This document shows positions 31,655 through 39,843 of a DNA stretch of 44,392 nt, piece after piece. Origin of the DNA: an uncultured Paracoccaceae bacterium. GTDB taxonomy: Bacteria; Pseudomonadota; Alphaproteobacteria; Rhodobacterales; Rhodobacteraceae. Position numbers and translations under genes: made by a program. How positions within the stretch are numbered: the stretch's first letter is position 1; each line of letters opens with the position of its first letter. Where the stretch lies: positions 1 through 44,392 of the forward strand of contig CANLNM010000015.1 of the NCBI GenBank assembly GCA_947492475.1, read 5' to 3'. Under the pieces are notes generated by a model. It was not told the DNA's origin, searched no databases, and worked only from the letters and a program-made list of their open reading frames with translations.

Positions 31655-32656
31655 ATGTTCACACGCTCACTAAAACCAATGGTATTCATGGCCGCGATGG
31701 TCGTTGCGGCGGGGACCGCTTCGGCAGAAGTCGAAATGGTTATGTCCAATGATAACAACGACAAAGGCCTAAAGGGTCAGACATTCAACTATCTGGTCGA
31801 ACAGCTAGAGGAACGTCTGGGTGACCGGATCGATGTTGAAATGCATCATTCTGGCACGCTGTTTGATCAGCAAAGCCAAATTCAGGGTCTGCAACTGGGT
31901 GGGACGCATCTTATTGCACCAACCGCCGGTATTTACAGCACGGTTGAGCCACGCGTAGCCGCGCTGCAGCTGCCCTTTATGTTGAACACGCCAGAAAAGA
32001 TCCAAGAAGCGGTTGCCGATCCAACCATCCGGGAAGCGATCATGCCGGGCCTCAATGGTCAGAACATCGAAATCGTCGCCGTCTGGATGAACGGTCCGCG
32101 TGATCTGGGTTATAAGGGGCAGGATCCGATCCTGTTGCCAAGCGACGCAGAGGGCCTGAAGGTGCGCGTGCAATCTGCGCCGATCTTTGTGGAAACCTGG
32201 GAAGCTGTGGGGGCCAACCCCGTCGGTATCAACTGGTCAGAAGCCCCAACCGCGTTGCAACAGGGTGTGATCGATGCAGGTGAAGTAACGCCAAATTCAT
32301 GGCGCGGATCGTCGACCTATCAGTTTGTGGATCACATCACGATGACGGATCACCAGTATTCGTTCTATCTGGTTGGGGCCAACAAACAGTGGTGGGACGC
32401 AATGCCAGACGATGTGAGAACCGAAGTGCAGGCTGCTCTGGCGGATGCGACAGAATGGAACATGGCGATGAACACTGAAATCAACGGCGCTGCCGCTGAA
32501 TTTATTGCCGGCGAAGGTGTCGGCGTTCACTACCTTAACGATGAACAGCGGGCCGCATGGGCCGAAGCCATGAAACCTGTCTGGGAAGAGCTGGGCAATG
32601 AATTGGTTGGCGATGAAGTGATGGACCGGCTGAAGGAAATCGCAGGCGTGAACTGA
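31655..32656 (+). CDS. dctP: TRAP transporter substrate-binding protein (DctP)
   Basis: A 333-residue periplasmic binding protein with a cleavable signal peptide (FMAAMVVAAGTASAEVEM, cleavage after ASA). The DctP fold is recognisable in YLVEQLEERLGDRIDVEMHH, LFDQQSQIQGLQLGGTHLIA, and GLKVRVQSAPIFVETWEAVG followed by ANPVGINWSEAPTALQQGVI and DAGE. The Arg in KVRVQSAP is the usual carboxylate-pairing residue, so an organic acid ligand is expected. An ACGGAGGAAGAAA ribosome site precedes the ATG. It ends the operon ahead of a strong terminator. Placing dctP after dctQM is a common variant. Confidence 0.92.
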   Translation: MFTRSLKPMVFMAAMVVAAGTASAEVEMVMSNDNNDKGLKGQTFNYLVEQLEERLGDRIDVEMHHSGTLFDQQSQIQGLQLGGTHLIAPTAGIYSTVEPRVAALQLPFMLNTPEKIQEAVADPTIREAIMPGLNGQNIEIVAVWMNGPRDLGYKGQDPILLPSDAEGLKVRVQSAPIFVETWEAVGANPVGINWSEAPTALQQGVIDAGEVTPNSWRGSSTYQFVDHITMTDHQYSFYLVGANKQWWDAMPDDVRTEVQAALADATEWNMAMNTEINGAAAEFIAGEGVGVHYLNDEQRAAWAEAMKPVWEELGNELVGDEVMDRLKEIAGVN

Positions 32657-32677
32657 CCTGTCATTTAGAAACCCATC

Positions 32678-32708
32678 AAAGGCGGCAATTCATTTGCCGC
32701 CTTTTTTG
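32678..32708 (+). terminator. Strong intrinsic terminator after dctP
   Basis: AAAGGCGGCAA-TTCAT-TTGCCGCCTTT is a perfect 11-bp stem followed by further T (CCTTTTTTG), 21 bases after the dctP stop. Confidence 0.9.
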
Positions 32709-32829
32709 TTTGGCCTGTCTGGATTTTCGTAAATTCGCAGCGCTGTCGTGAAATTTTGATCTGGTAATACTTACCATAAGACCTATTACGCGGTCATTGA
32801 TCCAAACCCAATAATTATACCGTAGACAA

Positions 32830-32861
32830 AAAAGGACGCGCGCCGAGGCGAACGTCCTTTT
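32830..32861 (-). terminator. Intrinsic terminator of the ABC transporter operon
   Basis: On the minus strand AAAAGGACG-N14-CGTCCTTTT is followed by extra T (to 32828), 20 bases after the ATPase gene stop. The 120 bases between this and the dctP terminator are AT-rich and hold an inverted repeat GGTAA-TAC-TTACC (32763-32775) with no gene. Confidence 0.85.
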
Positions 32862-32881
32862 GTGATTTGTTCAAAGAAACG

Positions 32882-33637
32882 CTAGTGATCCAGCATCGCC
32901 CAAAGCCGACGTTTGATGTCCAAGAACTCATCCGTCAGGCGCATTTCATCGGTTCTGGGACGCGCCAGAGCCACGTCTTCGATGTGATGCACACGGCCGG
33001 GACGCGAAGAAAGCACAACGATTTTATCAGACAAGAAGATCGCCTCTTCGATGTCATGGGTCACAAAGATGACGGTCTTTTTGGTTTTGGTCCACGTTTC
33101 CAATAGATCGGATTGCATCCGCTCTTTGGTTTGTGCGTCCAGCGCGCCAAAGGGTTCGTCCATCAGCAAAACATCGGGATCATTGGCATAGACCCGGCCA
33201 ATATCAACCCGTTTGCGCATGCCGCCGGACAATTCCCGCGGCCAGCGATCCTCAAACCCTTTGAGACCCACCATGTCGGTCCATTTGGCTTCGATTTCGG
33301 CCTGTTGCGCCTTAGAGGCCCCACGCAGGCGCGGTCCATAAGAGATGTTTTTGGCGACCGTCATCCAAGGAAAAACCGCGTCCTGTTGAAACACCATCCC
33401 CCGTCGGCGGTCGGTGCCTTGGATCACGTCGCCATCCAATGTCATCGCGCCATCGGACGGATCAAACAGCCCCGCCATCATTTTGAGCAATGTGGATTTG
33501 CCGCAGCCCGATGTGCCGATGATTGAATTGAAACTGCCGGATTCAAACGTCAGATCAATATCCTCAAGCACCGTCAGCGCGTCATGGCCACCTTTGCCAA
33601 AAGTATGGGTCAGATTGTTGGTTTTGATTTCGGGCAT
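32882..33637 (-). CDS. ABC transporter ATPase, NitT/TauT family
   Basis: A 251-residue ABC ATPase: Walker A GTSGCGKST (about residues 39-47), Q-loop VFQQDAVFPWMTV, signature LSGGMRKRV, Walker B VLLMDEPFGALD and the switch His in VTHDIEEA. The SsuB/TauB/NrtD subgroup is indicated by the partner permease and binding protein. It overlaps the permease stop by one base. Known members energise import of nitrate, taurine, alkanesulfonates, thiamine precursors or other small anions and heterocycles. Regulation by the nearby SorC repressor is inferred from the shared operator upstream of the binding-protein gene. Confidence 0.93.
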   Translation of the reverse strand: MPEIKTNNLTHTFGKGGHDALTVLEDIDLTFESGSFNSIIGTSGCGKSTLLKMMAGLFDPSDGAMTLDGDVIQGTDRRRGMVFQQDAVFPWMTVAKNISYGPRLRGASKAQQAEIEAKWTDMVGLKGFEDRWPRELSGGMRKRVDIGRVYANDPDVLLMDEPFGALDAQTKERMQSDLLETWTKTKKTVIFVTHDIEEAIFLSDKIVVLSSRPGRVHHIEDVALARPRTDEMRLTDEFLDIKRRLWAMLDH

Positions 33638-34413
33638 TATTCACGCGCCTCCGACCATTGCATGAGATAGGCTTGAATGCGGCGGAAAATCCGATCCATG
33701 ATAAAGGCGCAACTGCCAATGATGACGATGATCATCATCACTTGATCCGTCAGGAAATAACGACGCCCCTCTTGAAGCAAAAATCCCAACCCATTCTGCG
33801 CGGCCAGCAATTCAGAGGCCACAAGCGTGGTCCAAGCTGCCCCCAATGCGATGCGATAGCCCGTGATAATAAAAGGAGTCGCGGCCGGAATGGCCACGGT
33901 GCGGAAAATCTGGAAACGATTGGCACCCATGGTCGCGGCCGCGTCCACATAGACTTGGGGGACGTTTTTCATACCCGCGATGACATTCACAACGCAGACC
34001 ATGAAACAGGCGATCGAAATGATCAACACACGGCTAAATTCGTCGATGCCGAACCAGATGATAATGATCGGGATATAGGCCAGTGGCGGGATTGGGCGCA
34101 GGGCTTCGATCAGGGGATCAACCAGATATTCAACGGTTTTATACCAGCCGACCAAACAGCCAACAATCAACGCCCCCGTGGTTCCAAAAAAGAAGCCAAG
34201 GAAAATGCGGTACAGGCTTGCCCCCAGCGCTTGGGTTAAGTTGCCGGATTCAAGATTGACGAAAAAGGACTTTACGATGTCCGAAATCGGCGGCAGCAAT
34301 GCCGGGTTATTGTCTGGCTGATTGGTCAACCAGACATAAGCCGCAAACACCAATGCCACCGACAAGACGCCCAATTGCAGGCGTCTTGAGGTTAATAGGT
34401 CTAAGATTTTCAT
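33637..34413 (-). CDS. ABC transporter permease, NitT/TauT family
   Basis: A 258-residue permease with six predicted membrane segments. The cytoplasmic coupling loop is visible as DAAATMGANRFQIFRTVAIP (the EAA-type loop, starting DAA), and the family-typical PIPPLAYIPIIIIWFGIDEF precedes it. ALGAAWTTLVASELLAAQNG matches the AW-x-x-LVAAE pattern of TauC/SsuC proteins. It begins 1 base after the binding-protein gene's stop region and is coupled to the ATPase gene, forming a three-gene operon. Confidence 0.93.
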   Translation of the reverse strand: MKILDLLTSRRLQLGVLSVALVFAAYVWLTNQPDNNPALLPPISDIVKSFFVNLESGNLTQALGASLYRIFLGFFFGTTGALIVGCLVGWYKTVEYLVDPLIEALRPIPPLAYIPIIIIWFGIDEFSRVLIISIACFMVCVVNVIAGMKNVPQVYVDAAATMGANRFQIFRTVAIPAATPFIITGYRIALGAAWTTLVASELLAAQNGLGFLLQEGRRYFLTDQVMMIIVIIGSCAFIMDRIFRRIQAYLMQWSEARE

Positions 34414-34414
34414 T

Positions 34415-35449
34415 TCAGAGTTTGCTTACGATCTGATCGCTAACCAATGCATCCAGATCAGGCATGTTGGGAATGCGATCATTGTCGACAAGGAACCGCG
34501 ATTGCACGTCCAGTGCATTGTTCAGCAAACCTTGGGCGTATACATCTTTGATTTCTTCAGTGTTGAAGTAGAAATAGCCATTCAACAGCGGTTCGACCTC
34601 TGGTGCGGTGACGCCTGCGCGGCCGACGCTTTCTTGCCATGCGATCATACGATCAACAACTGCGGCATTGTCTTCGCGCAGCATTCCGACCGCTTCGTTG
34701 TGGAACGCAGCGACCGCTTGGGTCAGGGCCTCTTCTTTGGCGTCGATGGTTTGCTGGGTTGTCATAAAGACGTCCATGATCGACGGGCGGGCGTCGATGG
34801 GCATCGCGGATCCATCCGCCAACATGCTGGCACCGGGCAATTTGTCAAAGATCAACTTTCGGGACGTGGCCAATGGTACGGTGGCATCCACAGCGCCGGC
34901 AATCAACGCGGCTTGGGCGTCAATTGGTTCCATGTTGATCCTGTTCAGCGGCATATCCGCAAGGCCCGCCTGTTCCAGAGCAACCCCAAGGAAGAAGTCA
35001 AAGTTTGAACCAGAAGTGACGGCAATGGTTTTGCCTTCTAGGTCAGCCAGCGATTCAAGACCGGGTTTGCCAACAATCGTAAACAGGCCAGATGCGTCGC
35101 CACAGATCGAAATTTCGCGGAAATCGGCAACCCGGCGGGCCATCGCAGCCAAAGGTGGCACGGATCCAACGGTGATGGCGTCAACAGACCCCCCTACCAT
35201 TGCTTCGATCGCGGGTGGGCCGGATGGGAATACGCTGAATTCCATATCAACGCCGGGCGCAAAGCCCTGATCCTGAATCAGCCAATACAGCCCAAAGGAA
35301 TAGGCGGGAATGATCCCGATCTTCAGCTTTTCGGTCGACGCATGGGCTTTGCCTACAAAAAAGGTTGGGGCAGCCAAGGCAGCGCCAGCTGCGACACCAC
35401 CTCTGAGCACGGTGCGGCGTGAAATGTAGCTTACTTTAGAATTCGACAT
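34415..35449 (-). CDS. ABC substrate-binding protein, NitT/TauT family (Tat signal)
   Basis: A 344-residue periplasmic binding protein. The N-terminus has a twin-arginine signal (SRRTVLRGGVAAGAALAAP, cleavage likely after AHA), so it is exported folded. The mature part (LKIGIIPAYSFGLYWLIQDQ, SGPPAIEAMVGGSVDAITVG, LADLEGKTIAVTSGSNFDFF) follows the NitT/TauT/SsuA pattern. I chose ATG 35449, preceded by AAAGGGAGGATAGA; the frame is open to 35506. Substrate unknown; these proteins bind sulfonates, nitrate, pyrimidine and other small molecules, rarely sugars. A SorC-type operator candidate lies 72 bases upstream, joining it to the sugar-type operon beyond. Confidence 0.92.
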   Translation of the reverse strand: MSNSKVSYISRRTVLRGGVAAGAALAAPTFFVGKAHASTEKLKIGIIPAYSFGLYWLIQDQGFAPGVDMEFSVFPSGPPAIEAMVGGSVDAITVGSVPPLAAMARRVADFREISICGDASGLFTIVGKPGLESLADLEGKTIAVTSGSNFDFFLGVALEQAGLADMPLNRINMEPIDAQAALIAGAVDATVPLATSRKLIFDKLPGASMLADGSAMPIDARPSIMDVFMTTQQTIDAKEEALTQAVAAFHNEAVGMLREDNAAVVDRMIAWQESVGRAGVTAPEVEPLLNGYFYFNTEEIKDVYAQGLLNNALDVQSRFLVDNDRIPNMPDLDALVSDQIVSKL

Positions 35450-35520
35450 TCTATCCTCCCTTTGGATTTTACTGTCCAATGATCTCTGACCTCCCAGAGT
35501 TGCCACGAGCTTAGTTCCTG

Positions 35521-35552
35521 ACTTTTACATTTGTCAAATGTTTTGTCATAAG
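35521..35552. promoter_or_regulatory. Candidate SorC operator, copy 1 (ABC transporter promoter)
   Basis: This 32-base stretch matches 42190-42221 at 26 of 32 positions when aligned by eye, including the identical first 14 bases ACTTTTACATTTGT and TGTCATA near the end. Within it ACATTT-GTC-AAATGT is a perfect inverted repeat. On the minus strand it contains a consensus TTGACA (35537-35532), a likely -35 box of the binding-protein operon, so a bound repressor would block the promoter. The remaining 35450-35639 gap contains no gene. Confidence 0.65.
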
Positions 35553-35639
35553 AAAGATGAAGGTATGCAATGCAGGTTCCAACAGACGGTCTGATTTTCC
35601 CGTCTATCCATCCGTTTTCATGTCATGAAAGGCGCGTGT

Positions 35640-36602
35640 TCAGCGGCTCAGCAAAAATTCCGCGAGGCATTCGTCAACACATAAATGGGTGACGAGCCCG
35701 CCAGAAATAGCGGCTTCGACCGCTTCTACACGGTCATTCCCGGCTGCAACCAACAGTTTTCGTTCGGCTTTTTTCAGCTGCTCAATTTCAATCGCAATCA
35801 GCCGATCCTCTGGGGGTAACCCCAGGGCCTGTCCGTCACCCGAAATGTAGCGCCCACATAAAACGCCCATCGCCCCTGCAGTGACGGCTTTGTCCAGCTC
35901 TTGGGCCTCGGCGATACCGGCGGCGACCAGATGAGTGTCAACTTTGGTGTTGCCGACAGAAAAAATCGCGACATCCAGATGTTGCAGCCGTTCCAGTTGC
36001 GCAGCAATGGTGGGTTCGTTGCGCAATGCGTCGGCCAATTCTGCCGAAGACAGAACCGCAGGCGCATGCAATGTGTAGCAATCCCCGTTCAAAGATTTCG
36101 CAATCCTGATCGAACAATCTTCGGATGTGGGCACGCGGTCAGACACCATTGATCCGATCATCTGACAGACGGTGACGTCCTGAAACCCGCTTTGGTTCAT
36201 GGCCAGAGAAACCGCTTTGATGGTTTCCCCCCATGCCACGCCGACAACATCGCCGGATTTGACGATATCACTGACCGCCATTGCCCCAACCCGCGCGACC
36301 TGTGGTAGGGTTGCGGCGCGGGATTTGCCGGATCGCGCTTGGGCGACATAGGCGTCTTGTAGGCCAAATTTTTCGCAAAGCTGGCGCGACAGGTTTGACC
36401 CAGACAGAACATCCCCGCCGACACGAATTTCCACGATCCCCCGTTCGCGACAATCGCGCAGCATATTCACCACTGTCGGTCTGGACACGCCGATGCGCTT
36501 TGCGATTTCGCTCTGTGTCAGGCCTTCGCCGTAATACAGCAAAGCAACATTCGCCAGTTGCGCATCTTTATCTCTTTGACGGGTTTGATCGGATCGAGCC
36601 AT
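35640..36602 (-). CDS. SorC/DeoR-type sugar-binding transcriptional regulator
   Basis: A 320-residue SorC-family regulator. The N-terminal helix-turn-helix is LTQSEIAKRIGVSRPTVVNM (about residues 28-47). The large C-terminal sugar-phosphate-binding domain follows, with VVGVAWGETIKAVS, a SorC landmark, and VTAGAMGVLCGRYISGDGQA. These regulators respond to phosphorylated sugars or polyols. It is the last gene of a five-gene operon, 1 base after the AraD-like stop. The repeated operator candidates at 35521 and 42190 place it over three transcripts: its own operon, the transketolase genes and the ABC transporter. Confidence 0.92.
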   Translation of the reverse strand: MARSDQTRQRDKDAQLANVALLYYGEGLTQSEIAKRIGVSRPTVVNMLRDCRERGIVEIRVGGDVLSGSNLSRQLCEKFGLQDAYVAQARSGKSRAATLPQVARVGAMAVSDIVKSGDVVGVAWGETIKAVSLAMNQSGFQDVTVCQMIGSMVSDRVPTSEDCSIRIAKSLNGDCYTLHAPAVLSSAELADALRNEPTIAAQLERLQHLDVAIFSVGNTKVDTHLVAAGIAEAQELDKAVTAGAMGVLCGRYISGDGQALGLPPEDRLIAIEIEQLKKAERKLLVAAGNDRVEAVEAAISGGLVTHLCVDECLAEFLLSR

Positions 36603-36603
36603 C

Positions 36604-37269
36604 CTATGCGTTTACTTTTTTCTGACCCTCTTGGCCATAGTTCTTGCGGAACCATTGGAAACATCGGTCTATTTCTTCCTGTGGCAATTCGTCCACCGGA
36701 CCGCGACACATGGCCAGATGCGTCGTCATTGCGGCTTCTTCTAGATACATGGCGATCGATGTGGCCTGTGTTGCTGATGTGCCCATCGTAAACACGCCAT
36801 GGGCCTGAACCAGCGCCGCAAAGCCCCCATCCGCGGCGTCAACCACAGCCTGGCCTGTGTCAACTTCGCCCGGGGTGGCATAGCGGGAACAGGGCACATC
36901 GCGCCCCAACATATGGGTGATCGGTGTCAACACCGCCGGAATGCGTTCGCCGCGCGCAGCAAATGACGTGGCATAAGGGGAATGGGTGTGTGTGATGCCA
37001 AAAACGTCGGGGCGGTTTTTATAGATATACAGATGCACGCCGGTATCCACGGACGGCTTCTTTTCGCCTTCGATCACGTTACCATCGATGTCGACCACAA
37101 CCATGGTTTCGGGCGTCAGTTTGCTGAATTTCACGCCTGATGGCTTGATTACAATCAGGCCCGTTTCTGGATCACGACCTGATACATTGCCGCCCGACCC
37201 GACCACCAGCCCATTGGCTGGCAATTCATGGTTCTGGTCACAGACTTCTTGCTTTAACGCCTCAAGCAT
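36604..37269 (-). CDS. L-ribulose-5-phosphate 4-epimerase-like protein (class II aldolase fold)
   Basis: A 221-residue zinc-dependent AraD/FucA-superfamily protein. VVGSGGNVSGRDPETGLIVI and KPSGVKFSKLTPE give the phosphate site. THTHSPYATSFAARGERIP and LVQAHGVFTMG supply the zinc His residues. At the position of the FucA catalytic Glu the sequence is KPSVDTGVHL, with Asp as in AraD epimerases, so epimerisation of a ketopentose 5-phosphate is more likely than aldol cleavage. Start ATG 37269 is preceded by CCGGAGGATCAAAAAG and overlaps the preceding dehydrogenase gene by 8 bases; a frame-open extension to 37293 is not supported. Product would be D-xylulose 5-phosphate for the neighbouring transketolase. 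Confidence 0.86.
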   Translation of the reverse strand: MLEALKQEVCDQNHELPANGLVVGSGGNVSGRDPETGLIVIKPSGVKFSKLTPETMVVVDIDGNVIEGEKKPSVDTGVHLYIYKNRPDVFGITHTHSPYATSFAARGERIPAVLTPITHMLGRDVPCSRYATPGEVDTGQAVVDAADGGFAALVQAHGVFTMGTSATQATSIAMYLEEAAMTTHLAMCRGPVDELPQEEIDRCFQWFRKNYGQEGQKKVNA

Positions 37270-38323
37270 CTTTTTGATCCTCCGGAATCCCATGGGGATA
37301 TACGATAATTTTCAGAGATTTTTCGGCCTTGCGCAGCATTTCAAACGCCTCGGCACTGTCTTTGATGTCAAAACGATGTGAAATCGCTTCGTCGGCCTTG
37401 ATCCGCCCCGCTTCGAGCAGGCGAATATAGCTATAAGTATCTGTGTGATCAGAACTATAGCGCGACGTGATCGTGATCTGATCAAAATAGGCCCGGCTGC
37501 CTTCGCGGACCCAATCGGTGCCCGGAGCCAAGGGCGCGCCCAGATGCAATGTGCCCCCGACCTCAACCAGTTTTTCCGCATCGGCCCAAGCCTGCGGGAA
37601 CGGGGCGATCACGATCACCGTATCCGCCAAACGCCCGTTATTGGCGTCGCGCAGCGCCTGAACGGCATCTTGGGATTTTGGGTTGATCGTATGGGTCGCC
37701 CCAAAGAATTTCGCCTTTTCCAGACGCCAATCAGAAAAATCCAGCGCGATGACTTTGCCCGCACCAAAAAACGGCGCGAGATGGACAAACCCCTGCCCCA
37801 TAAACCCTGCCCCCACGACGGCAACCGTATCGCCGGGTTGGATGTTGCACACTTTTAGCCCGGACATGACACAGGACCAGGGTTCAATCGTTACAGCCGC
37901 ATCCGTTGAAATGTTATCCGGTAATTTATGGGCATCCATCCGCAAATGCTGGGCCGTGACGCGGTAATATTCGCAGACCCCGCCGGGGTCTAACTTCATT
38001 GAAGCATAAAACGGATCCCGTGTGAAATGTCCCCGACGCGACAGATGGCTATCCACCCGACCCACATGATGGTTGATGAAAACCCGGTCACCGATCTGGT
38101 AATCCGTCACTTGCGCACCGACTTCGACCACTTCTCCGATGGGTTCATGGCCCAGCACCTTGGGGTCGGACTTTTTGTACCACGCCATGGTTTCCCCACC
38201 ACATAAGCCACATGCCAGCGTCTTGAGCAGCACTTCTTCGGGGCCAATTTCCGGCACCGGACGCTCTTCGAGGCGGATATCATCAAGCGCGTGATAAACG
38301 GCGGCTTTCATCATGTTGGTCAT
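37262..38323 (-). CDS. Zinc-dependent medium-chain dehydrogenase (polyol/threonine dehydrogenase type)
   Basis: A 353-residue MDR-family alcohol dehydrogenase. Catalytic zinc ligands are visible: Cys in LACGLCGGET, the His-Glu of LGHEPIGEV and Glu in IEPWSCVMSG. The Rossmann motif is VAVVGAGFMGQG with ALDF (acidic, NAD-preferring) at the end of the second strand. The structural-zinc lobe, normally with four Cys, reads NHHVGRVDSHLSRRGHF with none, so that zinc is probably absent. It likely oxidises a polyol or sugar hydroxyl to a keto group. It overlaps the kinase gene by 4 bases and the AraD-like gene by 8, so the operon is tightly coupled. Confidence 0.88.
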   Translation of the reverse strand: MTNMMKAAVYHALDDIRLEERPVPEIGPEEVLLKTLACGLCGGETMAWYKKSDPKVLGHEPIGEVVEVGAQVTDYQIGDRVFINHHVGRVDSHLSRRGHFTRDPFYASMKLDPGGVCEYYRVTAQHLRMDAHKLPDNISTDAAVTIEPWSCVMSGLKVCNIQPGDTVAVVGAGFMGQGFVHLAPFFGAGKVIALDFSDWRLEKAKFFGATHTINPKSQDAVQALRDANNGRLADTVIVIAPFPQAWADAEKLVEVGGTLHLGAPLAPGTDWVREGSRAYFDQITITSRYSSDHTDTYSYIRLLEAGRIKADEAISHRFDIKDSAEAFEMLRKAEKSLKIIVYPHGIPEDQKDA

Positions 38324-39843
38324 TGCATTTCCTTAGAGGGTTGAGTCCAAAGCGATTGGGCCGCTGTTGAAAGAGTTCGATAAGTCGCAAAAGCCGCGTC
38401 ATAGGCCGGACCATGTGCGGGGGTTGGATCATAGACGATGCTCTGTTCGGTGCGTTTGGCGATCTGGCTGGCGATGCCTTTGCCATTGGCCGCCGCCCCT
38501 AAACAGGCCGCGCCCCACAATCCGTGGTCGGACGCGCCGCTGACTTCTATGGGGATTTGCATGACGTCCGCGATGATCTGACACCAAAGCGCATTTTTGG
38601 ACCCGCCCCCGGTCAGCCGAATGGTTGTTTTGGGCAGGTGGCCACATTCCGACATATAACAATCACGCAGGCTAAAGGCCGTGCCTTCCATAACGGCGCG
38701 CCCCATATCTGCCTTGGTGCTGGTGGTGCGCAGACCAAAGAACACGCCGGTAGCGTCCGGTGCCACAAACGGGGCGCGTTCCCCGTTTAGATGCGGTAGA
38801 AACGTGACCCCATTTGCACCCGCTGGCACGTCTTTGGCCAAGGCATTTAATTTGCCTGCGATTTCAGCGGGGGTTTCGCCGCCCAATGTTTGGGGATGCA
38901 GAGCGCAGAACCAGTCAAAGGCCGCGGCCCCCGTCGTCGGAGCAAGGATGCGCGTCAATGTCTGGCCGTTTGCGTGAAATGCCGTCGCGCCCACGGGGCG
39001 ATCATCTGGGGCAATGCTGTCGGTCAAAATGTTAACCACGGCCGTTGTGCCGAGGATCATCATTGTATCGCCGGGCTGATCCATGCCCATGCCAACGATC
39101 ATGGCGGATAAATCCAACGTGCCGACAGAAACAGGCAGGCCCGCGGGCAGGCCACATTCCAACGCGGCCTTGGCAGATATCAATCCCAGCTGCGTTTGCG
39201 CTGATTGTGGGGGCAACAGGGCTGATTTCAAGTCGCTGACCCGCAATGCCGCCAGCGCGCTGTCTGAATATCGGCCATCATGACTTTGACCATCGTGCAA
39301 ATTCAAAAACGGGATGGAGGCATCTGAAAAATCCACCGCCATGTGACCGGTCAGACAATAGCCAACCCAACCGGCGCAATGCATGATATGGGCCACATTC
39401 TGCGCGCGTTCTGGGGCGTTTTGTTTGAGCCAGCGATAGATTGGCCCAACGGTTCCGGGCCACAAAGACGTGTGACAGGCCTGCGCAATGACGGCCAGAT
39501 CAGCGGCGCTGAGCTCCGCCAGATTGGCGGCCGCGCGCGTGTCATTCCACAAAATCGCAGGTCCATTGGGGCGGCCATCGGCATCAAGGCTCCAGAAACC
39601 ATCACCCTGCGCGGCCAATCCTACGCTTTCTATTCGGGCAACATCCACTGATTGCACCGCCTGTTTCACCGCGCGGCACACGCCTTGCCACACTTGGTCC
39701 ATATCCTGTTCGGACTGGCCGGGCTGGGGCGTTGCGACGTCACTTGCGCATTCGCCATAGCCGACCTGAACACCGTCAGCGCCATAAAGCGCCGCCTTTA
39801 TGGCCGTTGTTCCGACATCAATTCCAAGCCAAAGCGGCGTCAT
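38320..39843 (-). CDS. FGGY-family carbohydrate kinase
   Basis: A 507-residue FGGY kinase (xylulokinase/erythritol kinase/L-xylulokinase group). The N-terminal ATPase-like fold starts WLGIDVGTTAIKAALYGADG. ILWNDTRA is a substrate-binding hallmark. SVGTLDLSAMIVGMG carries the catalytic Asp. LTGGGSKNALWCQIIADVMQ is the C-terminal FGGY signature region and ASDHGLWGAACLGA closes the site. Phosphorylation of a ketose (for example a pentulose) produced by the adjoining dehydrogenase and handed to the AraD-like epimerase is a coherent order of steps. The start ATG overlaps the molybdoenzyme stop by 4 bases. Exact sugar is not deducible by eye. Confidence 0.9.
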   Translation of the reverse strand: MTPLWLGIDVGTTAIKAALYGADGVQVGYGECASDVATPQPGQSEQDMDQVWQGVCRAVKQAVQSVDVARIESVGLAAQGDGFWSLDADGRPNGPAILWNDTRAAANLAELSAADLAVIAQACHTSLWPGTVGPIYRWLKQNAPERAQNVAHIMHCAGWVGYCLTGHMAVDFSDASIPFLNLHDGQSHDGRYSDSALAALRVSDLKSALLPPQSAQTQLGLISAKAALECGLPAGLPVSVGTLDLSAMIVGMGMDQPGDTMMILGTTAVVNILTDSIAPDDRPVGATAFHANGQTLTRILAPTTGAAAFDWFCALHPQTLGGETPAEIAGKLNALAKDVPAGANGVTFLPHLNGERAPFVAPDATGVFFGLRTTSTKADMGRAVMEGTAFSLRDCYMSECGHLPKTTIRLTGGGSKNALWCQIIADVMQIPIEVSGASDHGLWGAACLGAAANGKGIASQIAKRTEQSIVYDPTPAHGPAYDAAFATYRTLSTAAQSLWTQPSKEMQ

